From Bacillota bacterium (GTDB lineage: Bacteria > Bacillota > Clostridia > Lachnospirales > Lachnospiraceae): 33,091 nt of DNA. The stretch's first letter is position 1, and each line of letters begins with the position of its first letter. The translations under genes and the position numbers were made by a program. Where the stretch lies: contig JAEZLZ010000096.1 in the NCBI GenBank assembly GCA_023415055.1, positions 1-33,091 on the forward strand, given 5' to 3'. The notes below the pieces were generated by a model. It was not told the DNA's origin and did no database searches. It was given only the letters and a program-made list of their open reading frames with translations. Below are positions 25,071-33,074 of the stretch, one piece after another.

Positions 25071-25640
25071 TTAGTTAGAGACGGTTCTTCTGACCTTCGC
25101 ATTAGCTGGAATGGTAAGGACATGCTGTAAGGGAACCCATACAAAGCCTGCAATGGAGAAATCAACTAAGCTGTGGATGAAAGTACCGATTCCCACGAGT
25201 ATGAAGATATAATAGGGGTTCATTGCCGCACCGGTGCCAAAGTAATATAAGCTTACGACAGAAACCTCTGCGATTGCATGTACGAGGGAGATCAATACAG
25301 CAAAAGGGACGCTGGTCTTAGCTGATAACAGGATATTGTTATTCCTCTTCAATAGGAATGCGCCCAGTGTTGCAAAAATCAGATGGGTTAATGCACGGAG
25401 TACAACAACCAGAGGAAAACCTGCGATAAAGAAGCCAATACTTGATATCAGAGCAACAGCGACTGCAACTAATGGCGAGATAAACATGGCGATAAAAACA
25501 GCAACATGACTTGCCAGGGTGAAAGATGCCGGCTCTATGATAATCTTGGGAGCGAACATTGGTATTGCAATACCTAGTGCACTGAGCAGAGCTGCAACCG
25601 TCATGATTTTTACTTTGTTTGATGTATTATTGTTTGTCAT
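25071..25640 (-). CDS. niaX: NiaX-like niacin ECF transporter S component
   Basis: It is 189 residues with about six transmembrane helices. The sequence ALLSALGIAIPMFAPKIIIE, then PASFTLASHVAVFIAMFISP and GFPLVVVLRALTHLIFA, closely follows NiaX, the membrane S component that brings niacin in with the shared ECF energising module. That module is not in the window. The promoter region carries dyads resembling NiaR operators, which supports the substrate. The gene stands alone. The substrate is inferred from similarity and the operators. Confidence 0.82.
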   Translation of the reverse strand: MTNNNTSNKVKIMTVAALLSALGIAIPMFAPKIIIEPASFTLASHVAVFIAMFISPLVAVAVALISSIGFFIAGFPLVVVLRALTHLIFATLGAFLLKRNNNILLSAKTSVPFAVLISLVHAIAEVSVVSLYYFGTGAAMNPYYIFILVGIGTFIHSLVDFSIAGFVWVPLQHVLTIPANAKVRRTVSN

Positions 25641-25683
25641 ACTTAGCCTCCATTCTGCTATGGTCAGCAGTGTAATTTACATA

Positions 25684-25741
25684 AGACATGATAGCTGTCT
25701 TGTCAGCTGTAATTATAATCGATGACACCCTGTCATGTCAA
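25684..25741 (-). promoter_or_regulatory. niaX promoter with two candidate NiaR operators
   Basis: On the minus strand, TTGACA (plus positions 25736-25741) and TATAAT (25712-25717) are 18 bp apart. TGACACCCTGTCA (25723-25735) is a dyad inside the spacer. AGACA...TGTCT (25684-25700) is a second dyad just past the start point. TGACA/TGTCA half-sites are the hallmark of NiaR repression by nicotinate. Assignment to NiaR is inferred. Confidence 0.65.
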
Positions 25742-25864
25742 TCAAAACTTACAGCAAAATTATAACGATACTCAAACGTATGGTTTTATGCAAAAAGGGA
25801 AGCCGGAAAGAAAGCTTGAATTAAGATATGGTACTGTTCTCCTAATCTTGAAAAGAAAATTAAA

Positions 25865-25969
25865 TTGAAAGAAGTATCTTTTAGGAATATAATACGTATA
25901 GATTACAATTTGTGTCTGCTTTGTACACAAACACTTGATGCGCATAGTCTCGCAAGCGAGACATTATGC
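25865..25969 (+). promoter_or_regulatory. Promoter and hairpin leader of the zinc-ribbon gene
   Basis: TTGAAA (25865-25870) and TATAAT (25888-25893) are 17 bp apart. The leader of about 90 nt contains a hairpin (GTCTCGC at 25947-25953 with GCGAGAC at 25956-25962, extended by GCATA/TATGC) and a smaller TTTGTGT...ACACAAA one near 25908-25931. The rest of 25742-25864 shows nothing. Confidence 0.65.
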
Positions 25970-25988
25970 AGTAGAAATGAGGAAAAAT

Positions 25989-26852
25989 ATGATATGTAAA
26001 AACTGCGGTAATGGGATTTATGAGAATATGAGATTCTGTCCGAACTGCGGAATACCGCTCTCGCCAAATGGGGGAGCACCATACCCACCTCCCGGAGCAC
26101 TGCCGCCGCCTATTCCACCGCATCTTTATGTGCCACCAAAAAAGAATAAGGCTATTTTTCCGATCTTTATCATAGTAATGATTATAGTATTTATGCTCCT
26201 TTGCTCGATGATGATCTTAACTGCATTCGGAATCTATGAAGCAGTCAAGGAAGTAAACTCAAGTGAGATAACAGAGGAATATGATCAATACTTTGATGAT
26301 GGCAGCGGTGATGGTTATGACAGCTATGATAATTATGATGGATATAATGATTCTGAGAATCAATACGACAATGATTCAGAAAATGATTCGTATCCGAATT
26401 ATGATACCTTTCTTCAAGGAAGAGAGATTAAGTATTATGAACAATATACCGAAGTGGTGATGGAAAATGGGATTGGCTTCTATCTGAATAGTATCAGGGT
26501 AACTAATTTGGGGGACGGTATGTCAGCAGTTGATGTGAACGTGGATCTGGCCTCCTATTATGAAGATAATTATCTCTATGCAGAGGATTTTTTAATGCTG
26601 CCAATGGACGAAGCAGGCAATGCCTTATCGGATGCCTGCTCAGTTGGTTATATCTATGATAGTGTTGGAAATGATGTGATAGTACCGGCTCTGCTTGATA
26701 CAGAGCGATATCAGAACTATACAATCACCTTTCTGGTACCGGCTAAGATCAAAGCCTTTAACCTTTACGGGGTGAATTATTCGACGGAAGGCTTCTCCGG
26801 TCCGGCTTATTGTACCGAATTGCAGATGGAAGAGCAGCCGATCATACCTTAA
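25989..26852 (+). CDS. Zinc-ribbon single-pass membrane protein
   Basis: It is about 287 residues from the ATG at 25989, where GAGG lies 6 nt upstream; the frame opens earlier at 25935 without support. The N terminus is a zinc ribbon (CKNCGNGIYENMRFCPNCG), then a proline-rich stretch, one transmembrane helix (about residues 55-80) and a low-complexity Asp/Tyr/Ser linker. The C-terminal extracytoplasmic domain of about 140 residues resembles the DUF4352/DUF5067 immunoglobulin-like group (NGIGFYLNSIRVTNLG, NYTITFLVPAKIKAF). The zinc ribbon faces the cytoplasm. The last 11 bp overlap the end of the convergent MFS gene. The function is unknown, possibly an envelope or stress sensor. Confidence 0.75.
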   Translation: MICKNCGNGIYENMRFCPNCGIPLSPNGGAPYPPPGALPPPIPPHLYVPPKKNKAIFPIFIIVMIIVFMLLCSMMILTAFGIYEAVKEVNSSEITEEYDQYFDDGSGDGYDSYDNYDGYNDSENQYDNDSENDSYPNYDTFLQGREIKYYEQYTEVVMENGIGFYLNSIRVTNLGDGMSAVDVNVDLASYYEDNYLYAEDFLMLPMDEAGNALSDACSVGYIYDSVGNDVIVPALLDTERYQNYTITFLVPAKIKAFNLYGVNYSTEGFSGPAYCTELQMEEQPIIP

Positions 26853-28272
26853 CCCGGCCATCCTGACGATTGGTATCTATTTTCACAGTCTCGATCCGGA
26901 AACGGATGAACATAACAGTGATCAAGATGATGACAAAGCCCAGCAGGTTCAGAATCTGTTGGGCATATATTTTTTGTCCGAACAGATTGAGATCAAGCTT
27001 TTGAAGTCGGTCCAACAGAGTTCCACCAAGTACGGATACAAGAAAACCAAATAACCCGGATACGGAAGAAGTCAAAGTAAGCCATATCATACGTTTGTCA
27101 CTGCGGAAAAAGTCCAACTGGATGCCGAATAAGCCGATACCTACGAAAGCCCAAGCAGTGGAAGCAAAAAAGGTGGACAGAATATACATCGGATAAGCAT
27201 TAAAGGGCATCATAAAGGCTATTGATAAAAAGTTCATTCCGAGAGCAAGCAGGGTAAAGCGGAGCAGCTTGCCCATACCATGCTTATCGGCCATACGACC
27301 AAGCCTTGGCATGATATAGATACGATACAGGTTAAAGATAAAGCTGACCAGCATGATAAACGTATAAGGCAGTGCCAGATCATTGATCATATAGCTGGAA
27401 TTAAAGGGGGCACAGATATAGAAAGCCAGGGTGTAGAGACACTGTACACAAAATGCTTTGCGGAATTTACGGTCGGATAGTGCTTCCCGGATCTCGGACA
27501 GGATGCTTTGCCCCTTCTCGGATACCTCCTGTTCCTTTGCTCTTTTGGCGAGACGTCCGTGCATCTCCTTACCTTCTTTATTTACATAGGAAAGCTTCGG
27601 CTCCTTCATTAAGGAGAGACCCACTACATTGATCACGGTTAGGATAAATATGATAATGCCGATGATGATAAAACCGGTAAAGATATTAACATTCTTAAAA
27701 TAGTCAAGAACCATGCCGCAGATCAGCATTAAGCTCGATACTACAAATACGGCAACAGAATCCTTGATCGAAAAATACTTTCCCCGAAGTCGGGCGGGTA
27801 CGAGGCTGGCGATCCAGTCCTGGGATGCTGGGGTTCCGATCTGAACAAATACCTGTCCCAGAAAATACATAATTACGATCAGAAAGGCTTTGGTTGTATC
27901 CTTAATCATTAATAAAGGAACAAAGTACAGTCCGGCAAATAGAACACGCTGTAATGCAGTGACGGTCACAAGAAATTTATATTTTTTAATACTCTTAAAG
28001 AAGTTGATCAAAAAAAGCTGGGTTAATGCAGCAAAGCTAACTAAAGAGGTTATTATTCCGATATTTGCGTCCGAGATGCCGCTATGTGACATCAGGGTTG
28101 CTAAAAAGGTACCTCCGGCGAGCTGAGCGATGGTTTGCGCTGCGCTATCCGCGGTTGTATAATAGATACGGCTGCTCTTCAGATCCTGCTTTGACTCGGG
28201 TAATGCCATAAAATAGATTCTTCTGAGCTGACCCATCATATAACGGTGCATATACGATAAATTATTGAACAT
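26842..28272 (-). CDS. MFS-type transporter
   Basis: It is about 476 residues from the ATG at 28272, which has GGAGG upstream; the longer frame to 28317 lacks a ribosome binding site. Twelve hydrophobic helices and the usual cytoplasmic loop between helices 6 and 7 (about residues 215-260, with the charged LAKRAKEQEVSEKG) are visible. The loop between helices 2 and 3 does not show a clean G-x-x-x-D-R-x-G-R motif, but LVPARLRGKYFSIKD and MPRLGRMADKHG are MFS-like. The substrate is unknown. It converges on the zinc-ribbon gene with an 11-bp overlap. Confidence 0.8.
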   Translation of the reverse strand: MFNNLSYMHRYMMGQLRRIYFMALPESKQDLKSSRIYYTTADSAAQTIAQLAGGTFLATLMSHSGISDANIGIITSLVSFAALTQLFLINFFKSIKKYKFLVTVTALQRVLFAGLYFVPLLMIKDTTKAFLIVIMYFLGQVFVQIGTPASQDWIASLVPARLRGKYFSIKDSVAVFVVSSLMLICGMVLDYFKNVNIFTGFIIIGIIIFILTVINVVGLSLMKEPKLSYVNKEGKEMHGRLAKRAKEQEVSEKGQSILSEIREALSDRKFRKAFCVQCLYTLAFYICAPFNSSYMINDLALPYTFIMLVSFIFNLYRIYIMPRLGRMADKHGMGKLLRFTLLALGMNFLSIAFMMPFNAYPMYILSTFFASTAWAFVGIGLFGIQLDFFRSDKRMIWLTLTSSVSGLFGFLVSVLGGTLLDRLQKLDLNLFGQKIYAQQILNLLGFVIILITVMFIRFRIETVKIDTNRQDGRVKV

Positions 28273-28381
28273 GTTGTCGTAAACCCTCCAGATTCGCTTG
28301 CTATAATATAGTTGCATCTAGGCATATTATATTCGATTCCAAGGGATTACTCAAATGTTTTCGTAATGTTCGTACAGAATA

Positions 28382-28888
28382 TTAATCGATTATTCTGGCT
28401 GCCATATTCTGAAGTGATTCGCCTTGAAGTCGGTAAACCGTCCAATCCTCCATCGGTACTGCGCCCATCTGTTTATAGAATTGAATCGAAGGTTCGTTCC
28501 AGTCGAGACAAGCCCATTCCAGACGGCCACAGTCACGCTCTGTTGCGAGCTTAGCCAGATAGGACAATATCTGGGTACCTAGACCATGCCCTCTCATCTC
28601 CTGTTTAACATAGAGATCCTCCAGATAGATACCGGGTCTTCCAAGAAAGGTGGAATAATTATGGAAGAACAGAGCAAAACCAACCGGTATACCGCTGTAT
28701 TCCGCGATAATCACTTCTGCTTTTTTTTGAATAAAGATGGTTTCCTTAAGAAGCTCGGGTGTGGCAACGACTTGATCTGACATATGCTCGTATTCTGCTA
28801 ATTCTTTAATAAAACCAAGAACTGTTTCTACATCTTCAATCGTTGCTAAGCGTAAATGAAAATCAGTTAAATCTGTTGTACTGTTCAT
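28382..28888 (-). CDS. GNAT acetyltransferase, diamine/thialysine acetyltransferase-like
   Basis: It is 168 residues and a complete GNAT fold. The acetyl-CoA pyrophosphate loop is MRGHGLGTQILSYLA. The segment RPGIYLEDLYVK and the C-terminal CGRLEWACLDWNEPSIQFY plus QMGAVPMEDWTVYRL are typical of the spermidine/spermine and thialysine N-acetyltransferase group (SSAT-like). A polyamine or lysine-analogue substrate is therefore plausible. GGAGG lies 7 nt before the ATG. It is in the same direction as the MFS gene, but 109 bp separates them. Confidence 0.85.
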   Translation of the reverse strand: MNSTTDLTDFHLRLATIEDVETVLGFIKELAEYEHMSDQVVATPELLKETIFIQKKAEVIIAEYSGIPVGFALFFHNYSTFLGRPGIYLEDLYVKQEMRGHGLGTQILSYLAKLATERDCGRLEWACLDWNEPSIQFYKQMGAVPMEDWTVYRLQGESLQNMAARIID

Positions 28889-29144
28889 ATCGGGACCTCC
28901 GTAGTATTATTATCCGATATTGTAATGCAATAAGGATGAAAATACAAGACCGGCCTTCTTCCAGAAGCTTTCCCTTGTCCAAGCAATACGGATATCATAT
29001 AATTATAATCAACCAGGTGACCATCCGAATTGGAAGAACAGCCTGGAGCCGGTCATCGTTATCTGAATATATGATGCAGTACGGATCATATATTTACAAC
29101 CTTAGCGGCTTTTGACCCAATATCATACATATCGAGGTAAGAAA

Positions 29145-29963
29145 ATGCTGGTACATATAAAAAATTTTAATATAGCGCAGATCGCTGAGTCAGGACAATG
29201 CTTTCGCATGAATAAGCTGGAAAGGGATCATTATTGCCTGATCGCCTTCGGAAGATATCTGGAATTGCTTCAGAGAGAGGAAGAGATTGTGGAGTTTCTT
29301 TGCAGCGAAGAGGATTATGAGGAACTCTGGAGAGAATATTTTGATCTGGATTATGATTATCCCCGGTTGGTCAATGCCTTACGGACCGGAGGAGATCTTT
29401 TTTTACGGGCAGCAGCCGAATACGGAAAGGGGATCCGTATCCTGAAGCAGGATTTTTTTGAAGCAATGATCAGCTTTATCATCTCCCAGAACAAGAATAT
29501 ACCTGCCATCAAAAGCTGCATCGAAGCATTATGCCGCAGGTATGGCTCACCAATTCCCACACATCAGGGTGAAGGTACCATATTCTATGCTTTCCCTTCT
29601 CCGCAGCAACTGGCGCAGGCATCCAGGGAGGAACTTCGTGAACTCAAGGTAGGCTATCGTGACGAATACATTCTCAAGGCCGCTCAGGCAGTAGCCGATG
29701 GGAGGCTTAATGTAAATCAACTTCATACCATGTGCTACGAGGAGGCCTTTCAGGCACTGAAGCAGGTTCCGGGGATCGGCGATAAGGTCGCAAATTGCAT
29801 CTGCTTATACGGCCTTCACCAAATTCAGGTATTTCCGATTGATGTTTGGATTAAGCGAATCCTTACGGAGGAGTATCAGAATAAGTTTGACCCAAAAGTC
29901 TATGAAGGAGAAGCAGGAATCATTCAGCAATATATGTTTTATTACAAAAGAAATCAAAGATAG
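29145..29963 (+). CDS. OGG1-type 8-oxoguanine DNA glycosylase/AP lyase
   Basis: It is about 272 residues from the ATG at 29145, with GAGG 7 nt upstream; the frame runs back to 29112 without support. The N-terminal OGG domain has GQCFRMNKLERDHYC. The helix-hairpin-helix region reads LKQVPGIGDKVANCICLYGL, where the Lys is the expected Schiff-base residue. The catalytic Asp lies in VFPIDVWIKRIL. FIISQNKNI is the conserved helix of the HhH-GPD fold. It should remove 8-oxoguanine and cleave the strand. It appears to be a single gene. Confidence 0.9.
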   Translation: MLVHIKNFNIAQIAESGQCFRMNKLERDHYCLIAFGRYLELLQREEEIVEFLCSEEDYEELWREYFDLDYDYPRLVNALRTGGDLFLRAAAEYGKGIRILKQDFFEAMISFIISQNKNIPAIKSCIEALCRRYGSPIPTHQGEGTIFYAFPSPQQLAQASREELRELKVGYRDEYILKAAQAVADGRLNVNQLHTMCYEEAFQALKQVPGIGDKVANCICLYGLHQIQVFPIDVWIKRILTEEYQNKFDPKVYEGEAGIIQQYMFYYKRNQR

Positions 29964-30094
29964 AAAAAACTGAAAATTTTAGCAAAGAATAATAAGAGAA
30001 TAACTCTTTCTGACTTCGGAGAAAATAAACACGAGAAATGTTTTCTCAAAGTAAAATTACTAATGTTTGCTAAGTAAGGAAAGGAAGGGTAGCT

Positions 30095-30460
30095 ATGGGG
30101 AATAACTTAAAACAGGGAAGCGAAAATGAGCGACGAATTGACCATCTTGAGAATCTGGTGGAGAAGAAAACAAGAACACAGCGCCATCTGGAGGAGCATT
30201 CCGATATTTCACATTCTGCTTCGAATATTCAGCATGCGAAGGAGCTTCAGCAGGAGCGTCAAACAGAGATTGAGCATCTAAAGGATAAGATTGCTTACGG
30301 TGACAATGTCTGCAATAATGAGAAGGAGAATACGGAAAAGCGACTTCTTTATACCGAAGGCTATCTAAATCATAATGCGGAACACATGAGCGAGGATACT
30401 TTCCGTAAGGCCAAGGCAAAACAGGAACGAAGGAAAGACCAGATTGATTCCATGAAGTAA
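30095..30460 (+). CDS. Small helical protein of unknown function
   Basis: It is 121 residues, highly charged and almost entirely helical, with long heptad-like stretches (RRIDHLENLVEKKTRTQRHL, EIEHLKDKIAYGD). It resembles small hypothetical proteins of Lachnospiraceae. AAGGAAGG lies 9 nt before the ATG. No membrane segment or motif is present. A structured region with a T-run follows directly. Confidence 0.65.
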   Translation: MGNNLKQGSENERRIDHLENLVEKKTRTQRHLEEHSDISHSASNIQHAKELQQERQTEIEHLKDKIAYGDNVCNNEKENTEKRLLYTEGYLNHNAEHMSEDTFRKAKAKQERRKDQIDSMK

Positions 30461-30495
30461 GCGATAAAAAATATTATCTACTAATATAGAAATAA

Positions 30496-30605
30496 CATGC
30501 GAGTAAACTAATCATTCTGGTAGCACCTCAGGTTAGCATATATTGCAGGAAGGCTTGACAAAAGGTGAAAATCATAAGTATTAGGATTTACTCGCATTTT
30601 TTTAG
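30496..30605 (+). terminator. Long-stem terminator or small structured RNA
   Basis: ATGCGAGTAAA and TTTACTCGCAT (about 30496-30506 and 30587-30598) pair perfectly, extended by CTAAT with ATTAG around a GA bulge, and end in an eight-T run. The enclosed 75 nt has smaller helices (CACCT...AGGTG and GCA...TGC). A terminator loop of this size is unusual, so an independent RNA ending in a terminator is possible. Confidence 0.55.
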
Positions 30606-30726
30606 TGTCATATTCTCATGCTGATTTTATCAGCATCACTATGATAAACCTGCATGAGAATTCGGCAGCCTCCCAAGCGAACTTTGTTCGCTATTGGATA
30701 CACACTCGCTCGGCACCTTTTGACAC
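30605..30726. repeat. Multi-stem structured intergenic element
   Basis: The ends GTGTCA and TGACAC pair. Inside, ATTCTCATGC (30612-30621) pairs with GCATGAGAAT (30652-30661), competing with ATGCTGAT...ATCAGCAT. A further hairpin AGCGAAC...GTTCGCT, extended by CCAA...TTGG, follows at about 30673-30697. No gene is seen from 30461 to 30751. The strand is uncertain. Confidence 0.5.
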
Positions 30727-30751
30727 TTTAATCTTATGATAGCAAATTGTG

Positions 30752-32077
30752 TTACGGGGTCAGACGGTTAATGTCTCTGGGAAACAGACAGGAATAACGG
30801 ACATTGTTTTGCTCCAACAGTCTACTGGTGAAACGTTCTAAGCCTAGACCCAGTCCCCCATGGGGAGGCATTCCATATTTATGCATCATCAGATAACTTT
30901 CGAACTCCTCGACGTGCATCCCTCTGTACTGCATTTTTTGGATCTGCTCTTCGTATTGGTGGATACGTTGCCCTCCTGTTGTTACCTCAAGACCGCGAAA
31001 GAGTAAGTCGAAGCTTAAGGTGACTTCATTATTTTCCGGATTCTCCATCGCATAGAATGGGCGTTTTTTGGTGGGGTAATGTGTAACAAATACAAATTCG
31101 CTCCCGGACTGCTGCATCACTATTTCATATAGCAGCTTTTCTTCCTCCGGTTCAAAATCCTCCATATCCTTAATTTCTCTATGGAAGGTATCCGCGATCA
31201 GCTGCTTGGCTTCATAAAAGGTAAGCCTTGGAATAGAAGCTGCCTCAGGAAGAGTCACTTTTAGGAGCGACAATTCATAGGAATAATGTTCTTCGAGAAA
31301 GTGAAGCGAGTGCTGCAGCATTCCGGCTTCCATTTCCATGATATCCTCAAAACTTTGAATAAAGCCCATCTCAAAATCGACACTGGTGTATTCGTTAAGA
31401 TGCCTGGAGGTATCGTGCTTTTCAGCCCGGAATACCGGTGCAATCTCATATACTCTTTCGTATACGCCAACCATCATCTGCTTATAGAACTGAGGACTTT
31501 GTGCAAGATAAGCATTGCCCCCAAAATAATCAAGGCGAAAGATGTTCGCTCCTCCTTCGGCACCGGCATAGACAAGCTTCGGTGAGTGGATTTCGGTGAA
31601 GCCCTGACCGCTTAGAAAATCACGGAAGCCTCGACATAACCCCTCCTGAATACGAAAGATAGCACGTTCTTTTTCGTTTCGCAGCGTAATCGGACGGTAA
31701 TCCAGCAGGGTGTCTATAGACGCCTCAATTTCCTTATTGTTGATAACCACCGGTAAAACCTCGACTGGTGTTGATAACACCTCAATGCGATGAAGAATTA
31801 TTTCACATCCGGTGCGCGACCGCTCTTCAGCAACGACCTCTCCACTTACCAGAACGCAGGCTTCTTCTCTCAGCTCTTCGAGGGGAAAGGGACATTGCTC
31901 CGGGGTATAAATACATTGAACCAAGGCTCTTCTGGTTCTTAAAATGAGAAAGGAAAAGCTTTTCATAGTTCTGATCTTATAGATTGAACCGGAGAGAGTT
32001 GCGATTTGGCCTATCTGACTGCTCAATTCCTCAGGCAAAGTGTAATGCTTTGGTATGGTTCCCTTAATTTTGTTCAT
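30752..32077 (-). CDS. aspS2: Archaeal-type (probably non-discriminating) aspartyl-tRNA synthetase
   Basis: It is 441 residues, shorter than the usual bacterial AspRS (about 590) because the GAD insertion domain is absent, as in the archaeal/eukaryal AspRS type. An N-terminal OB-fold anticodon domain (about residues 20-110) precedes the class II catalytic core. Core motifs are GGANIFRLDYFGGNAYLAQS, motif 2 FRAEKHDTSRHLNEY with TSVDFEMGFI, and motif 3 GGLGLGLERF. Such enzymes in Firmicutes commonly also charge tRNA-Asn with Asp, which GatCAB then amidates. GGAGG precedes the ATG. It has a long leader with a terminator that suggests attenuation. An AsnRS-like label is possible in databases, but the motifs favour AspRS. 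Confidence 0.85.
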   Translation of the reverse strand: MNKIKGTIPKHYTLPEELSSQIGQIATLSGSIYKIRTMKSFSFLILRTRRALVQCIYTPEQCPFPLEELREEACVLVSGEVVAEERSRTGCEIILHRIEVLSTPVEVLPVVINNKEIEASIDTLLDYRPITLRNEKERAIFRIQEGLCRGFRDFLSGQGFTEIHSPKLVYAGAEGGANIFRLDYFGGNAYLAQSPQFYKQMMVGVYERVYEIAPVFRAEKHDTSRHLNEYTSVDFEMGFIQSFEDIMEMEAGMLQHSLHFLEEHYSYELSLLKVTLPEAASIPRLTFYEAKQLIADTFHREIKDMEDFEPEEEKLLYEIVMQQSGSEFVFVTHYPTKKRPFYAMENPENNEVTLSFDLLFRGLEVTTGGQRIHQYEEQIQKMQYRGMHVEEFESYLMMHKYGMPPHGGLGLGLERFTSRLLEQNNVRYSCLFPRDINRLTP

Positions 32078-32111
32078 CTTAATTCCTCCTGTTATTTATA
32101 TTTTATGGTAC

Positions 32112-32158
32112 AAAAAAACCACAGCGTGGAATGGTATTCTATTCCTACCGATGTGGTT
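32112..32158 (-). terminator. Leader terminator upstream of the AspRS gene
   Basis: On the minus strand AACCACA (plus 32152-32158) pairs with TGTGGTT (plus 32117-32123), with an inner GGAAT...ATTCC helix and a run of seven Ts. It lies between the promoter and the start codon, so it must be conditionally bypassed. Confidence 0.75.
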
Positions 32159-32209
32159 GATTAACATGATATAAACTATAGCATTATATAGGTTAATATA
32201 TAGTATCCA

Positions 32210-32265
32210 CATAGGCACAAGACTTTAAGCGCTTGTACCTATGATTTTCTCATAGCTACAAGCGC
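32210..32265 (-). promoter_or_regulatory. Mutually exclusive leader hairpins (attenuator) of the AspRS gene
   Basis: The segment 32229-32244 can pair with 32250-32265 (16 bp, one mismatch), or its 32232-32243 part can pair with 32210-32221 (12 bp, one mismatch). The two pairings cannot coexist, and both precede the leader terminator. No T-box consensus (GGGTGGNACCGCG) is present in the leader. Confidence 0.6.
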
Positions 32266-32280
32266 CGTCGATCGTCGTCC

Positions 32281-32331
32281 CTATTCAGATATTCGTAAGT
32301 TCTGACTAACATAACCGATACCCGCTTTCAT
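32281..32331 (-). other. Possible 16-codon leader peptide
   Basis: ATG at 32331 begins MKAGIGYVSQNLRISE and stops at 32281. It begins within about 5 nt of the predicted transcription start, without a ribosome binding site, so translation is doubtful. Only one Asn codon and no Asp codon are present. Confidence 0.3.
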
Positions 32332-32340
32332 TTTTTTACA

Positions 32341-32369
32341 AGAATAGCACAGTAATTATACTCTGTCAA
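32341..32369 (-). promoter_or_regulatory. Promoter of the AspRS leader transcript
   Basis: On the minus strand TTGACA (plus 32364-32369) and TATTCT (plus 32341-32346) are 17 bp apart. This predicts a start near 32334 and a leader of about 257 nt before the gene. Confidence 0.75.
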
Positions 32370-32379
32370 TCATTAAAAA

Positions 32380-32850
32380 TTAATAGCCTTCTTTTCTCCT
32401 TCGATGTCGAAGAGCATGCCGTTTTTTACCGGCTTCCCATTCCGCACGTTCACTTTCCGTCTCCAGGATGAGCTTAGGTACCTCCGTGGGATGATCTTCT
32501 TCATCCAGAGCAACAAGTACAAGATAAGCGCGATTTACCACCTTACGGATACCCAAGAGATCCTCAACATATGTATCCACTCGGACTTCCATCGAGGTCT
32601 TTCCTACATAAGTGATCCGTCCTACCAGGACCAGGGTATTATTTATGAAAGCACCTGCCTTAAATTGAAGGTTATCGATGGCAGCTGTGGTTACATTGTG
32701 ACCGCAGTGGCGTCTGGCAACAACTGCGGCGACGACGTCGATCCACTCCACCAGCTGTCCGCCGAACAATCGGTCAGAGCCGTTAATATGAGAGGGCATG
32801 ATAATCTGAACCTGTTCCGTAATGGAATCTGAGATGTGTTTTGGCTCCAT
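32380..32850 (-). CDS. Hotdog-fold acyl-CoA thioesterase (YciA/BACH-like)
   Basis: It is 156 residues. The hotdog helix HINGSDRLFGGQLVEWIDVV is followed by AAVVARRHCGHNVTTAAIDN and FKAGAFINNTLVLVGRITYVGKTSMEV, which place it in the acyl-CoA hydrolase family (YciA, BACH and ACOT7 relatives). The family's catalytic Asp/Asn position is occupied (HINGSDRLFGG). It should cleave acyl-CoA thioesters in the cytoplasm. The C terminus is rich in Arg, Glu and Lys. AAAGGA precedes the ATG. It is upstream of, and in the same direction as, the AspRS gene, which has its own promoter. Confidence 0.85.
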   Translation of the reverse strand: MEPKHISDSITEQVQIIMPSHINGSDRLFGGQLVEWIDVVAAVVARRHCGHNVTTAAIDNLQFKAGAFINNTLVLVGRITYVGKTSMEVRVDTYVEDLLGIRKVVNRAYLVLVALDEEDHPTEVPKLILETESERAEWEAGKKRHALRHRRRKEGY

Positions 32851-33048
32851 GAGAGATCCTTTCTTTTTGCATAAATAGTTACATAGCTTGTCACATCTAT
32901 TTTATACCTTGAGGATGGAATTCGCAAGAAAGAACTCTGCCTTGCTTTGTGACAGGCTAATAATCCTCAATTGTAAAATAACCTTCCCATCTGAAAGGGA
33001 ATGTCAGGTATAAATAATTGAAAATAGCATAGAGAAAGTGGTGTTACA

Positions 33049-33074
33049 AAAGGCAGGGCACAGTCCCTGCCTTT
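33049..33074. terminator. Hairpin at the right edge of the window
   Basis: AAAGGCAGGG (33049-33058) pairs perfectly with CCCTGCCTTT (33065-33074). It probably ends a gene beyond the window, or separates it from the thioesterase gene. A weak promoter (TTGCGA, 17 bp, TAAAAT on the minus strand near 32900-32930) for the thioesterase lies to its left. No gene is visible in 32851-33091. Confidence 0.6.

Noticed and set aside
30500..30600. Signal recognition particle RNA
   Set aside because: An AGGAAGGC-like stretch recalls the SRP tip, but the symmetric loop and the matching strand are missing.
32078..32334. T-box riboswitch before the AspRS gene
   Set aside because: The leader has a terminator and alternative pairing, but the conserved GGGTGGNACCGCG antiterminator sequence is absent on the correct strand.
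32404..32832. 142-codon plus-strand reading frame
   Set aside because: It is the antisense shadow of the thioesterase gene, whose family motifs are clear.
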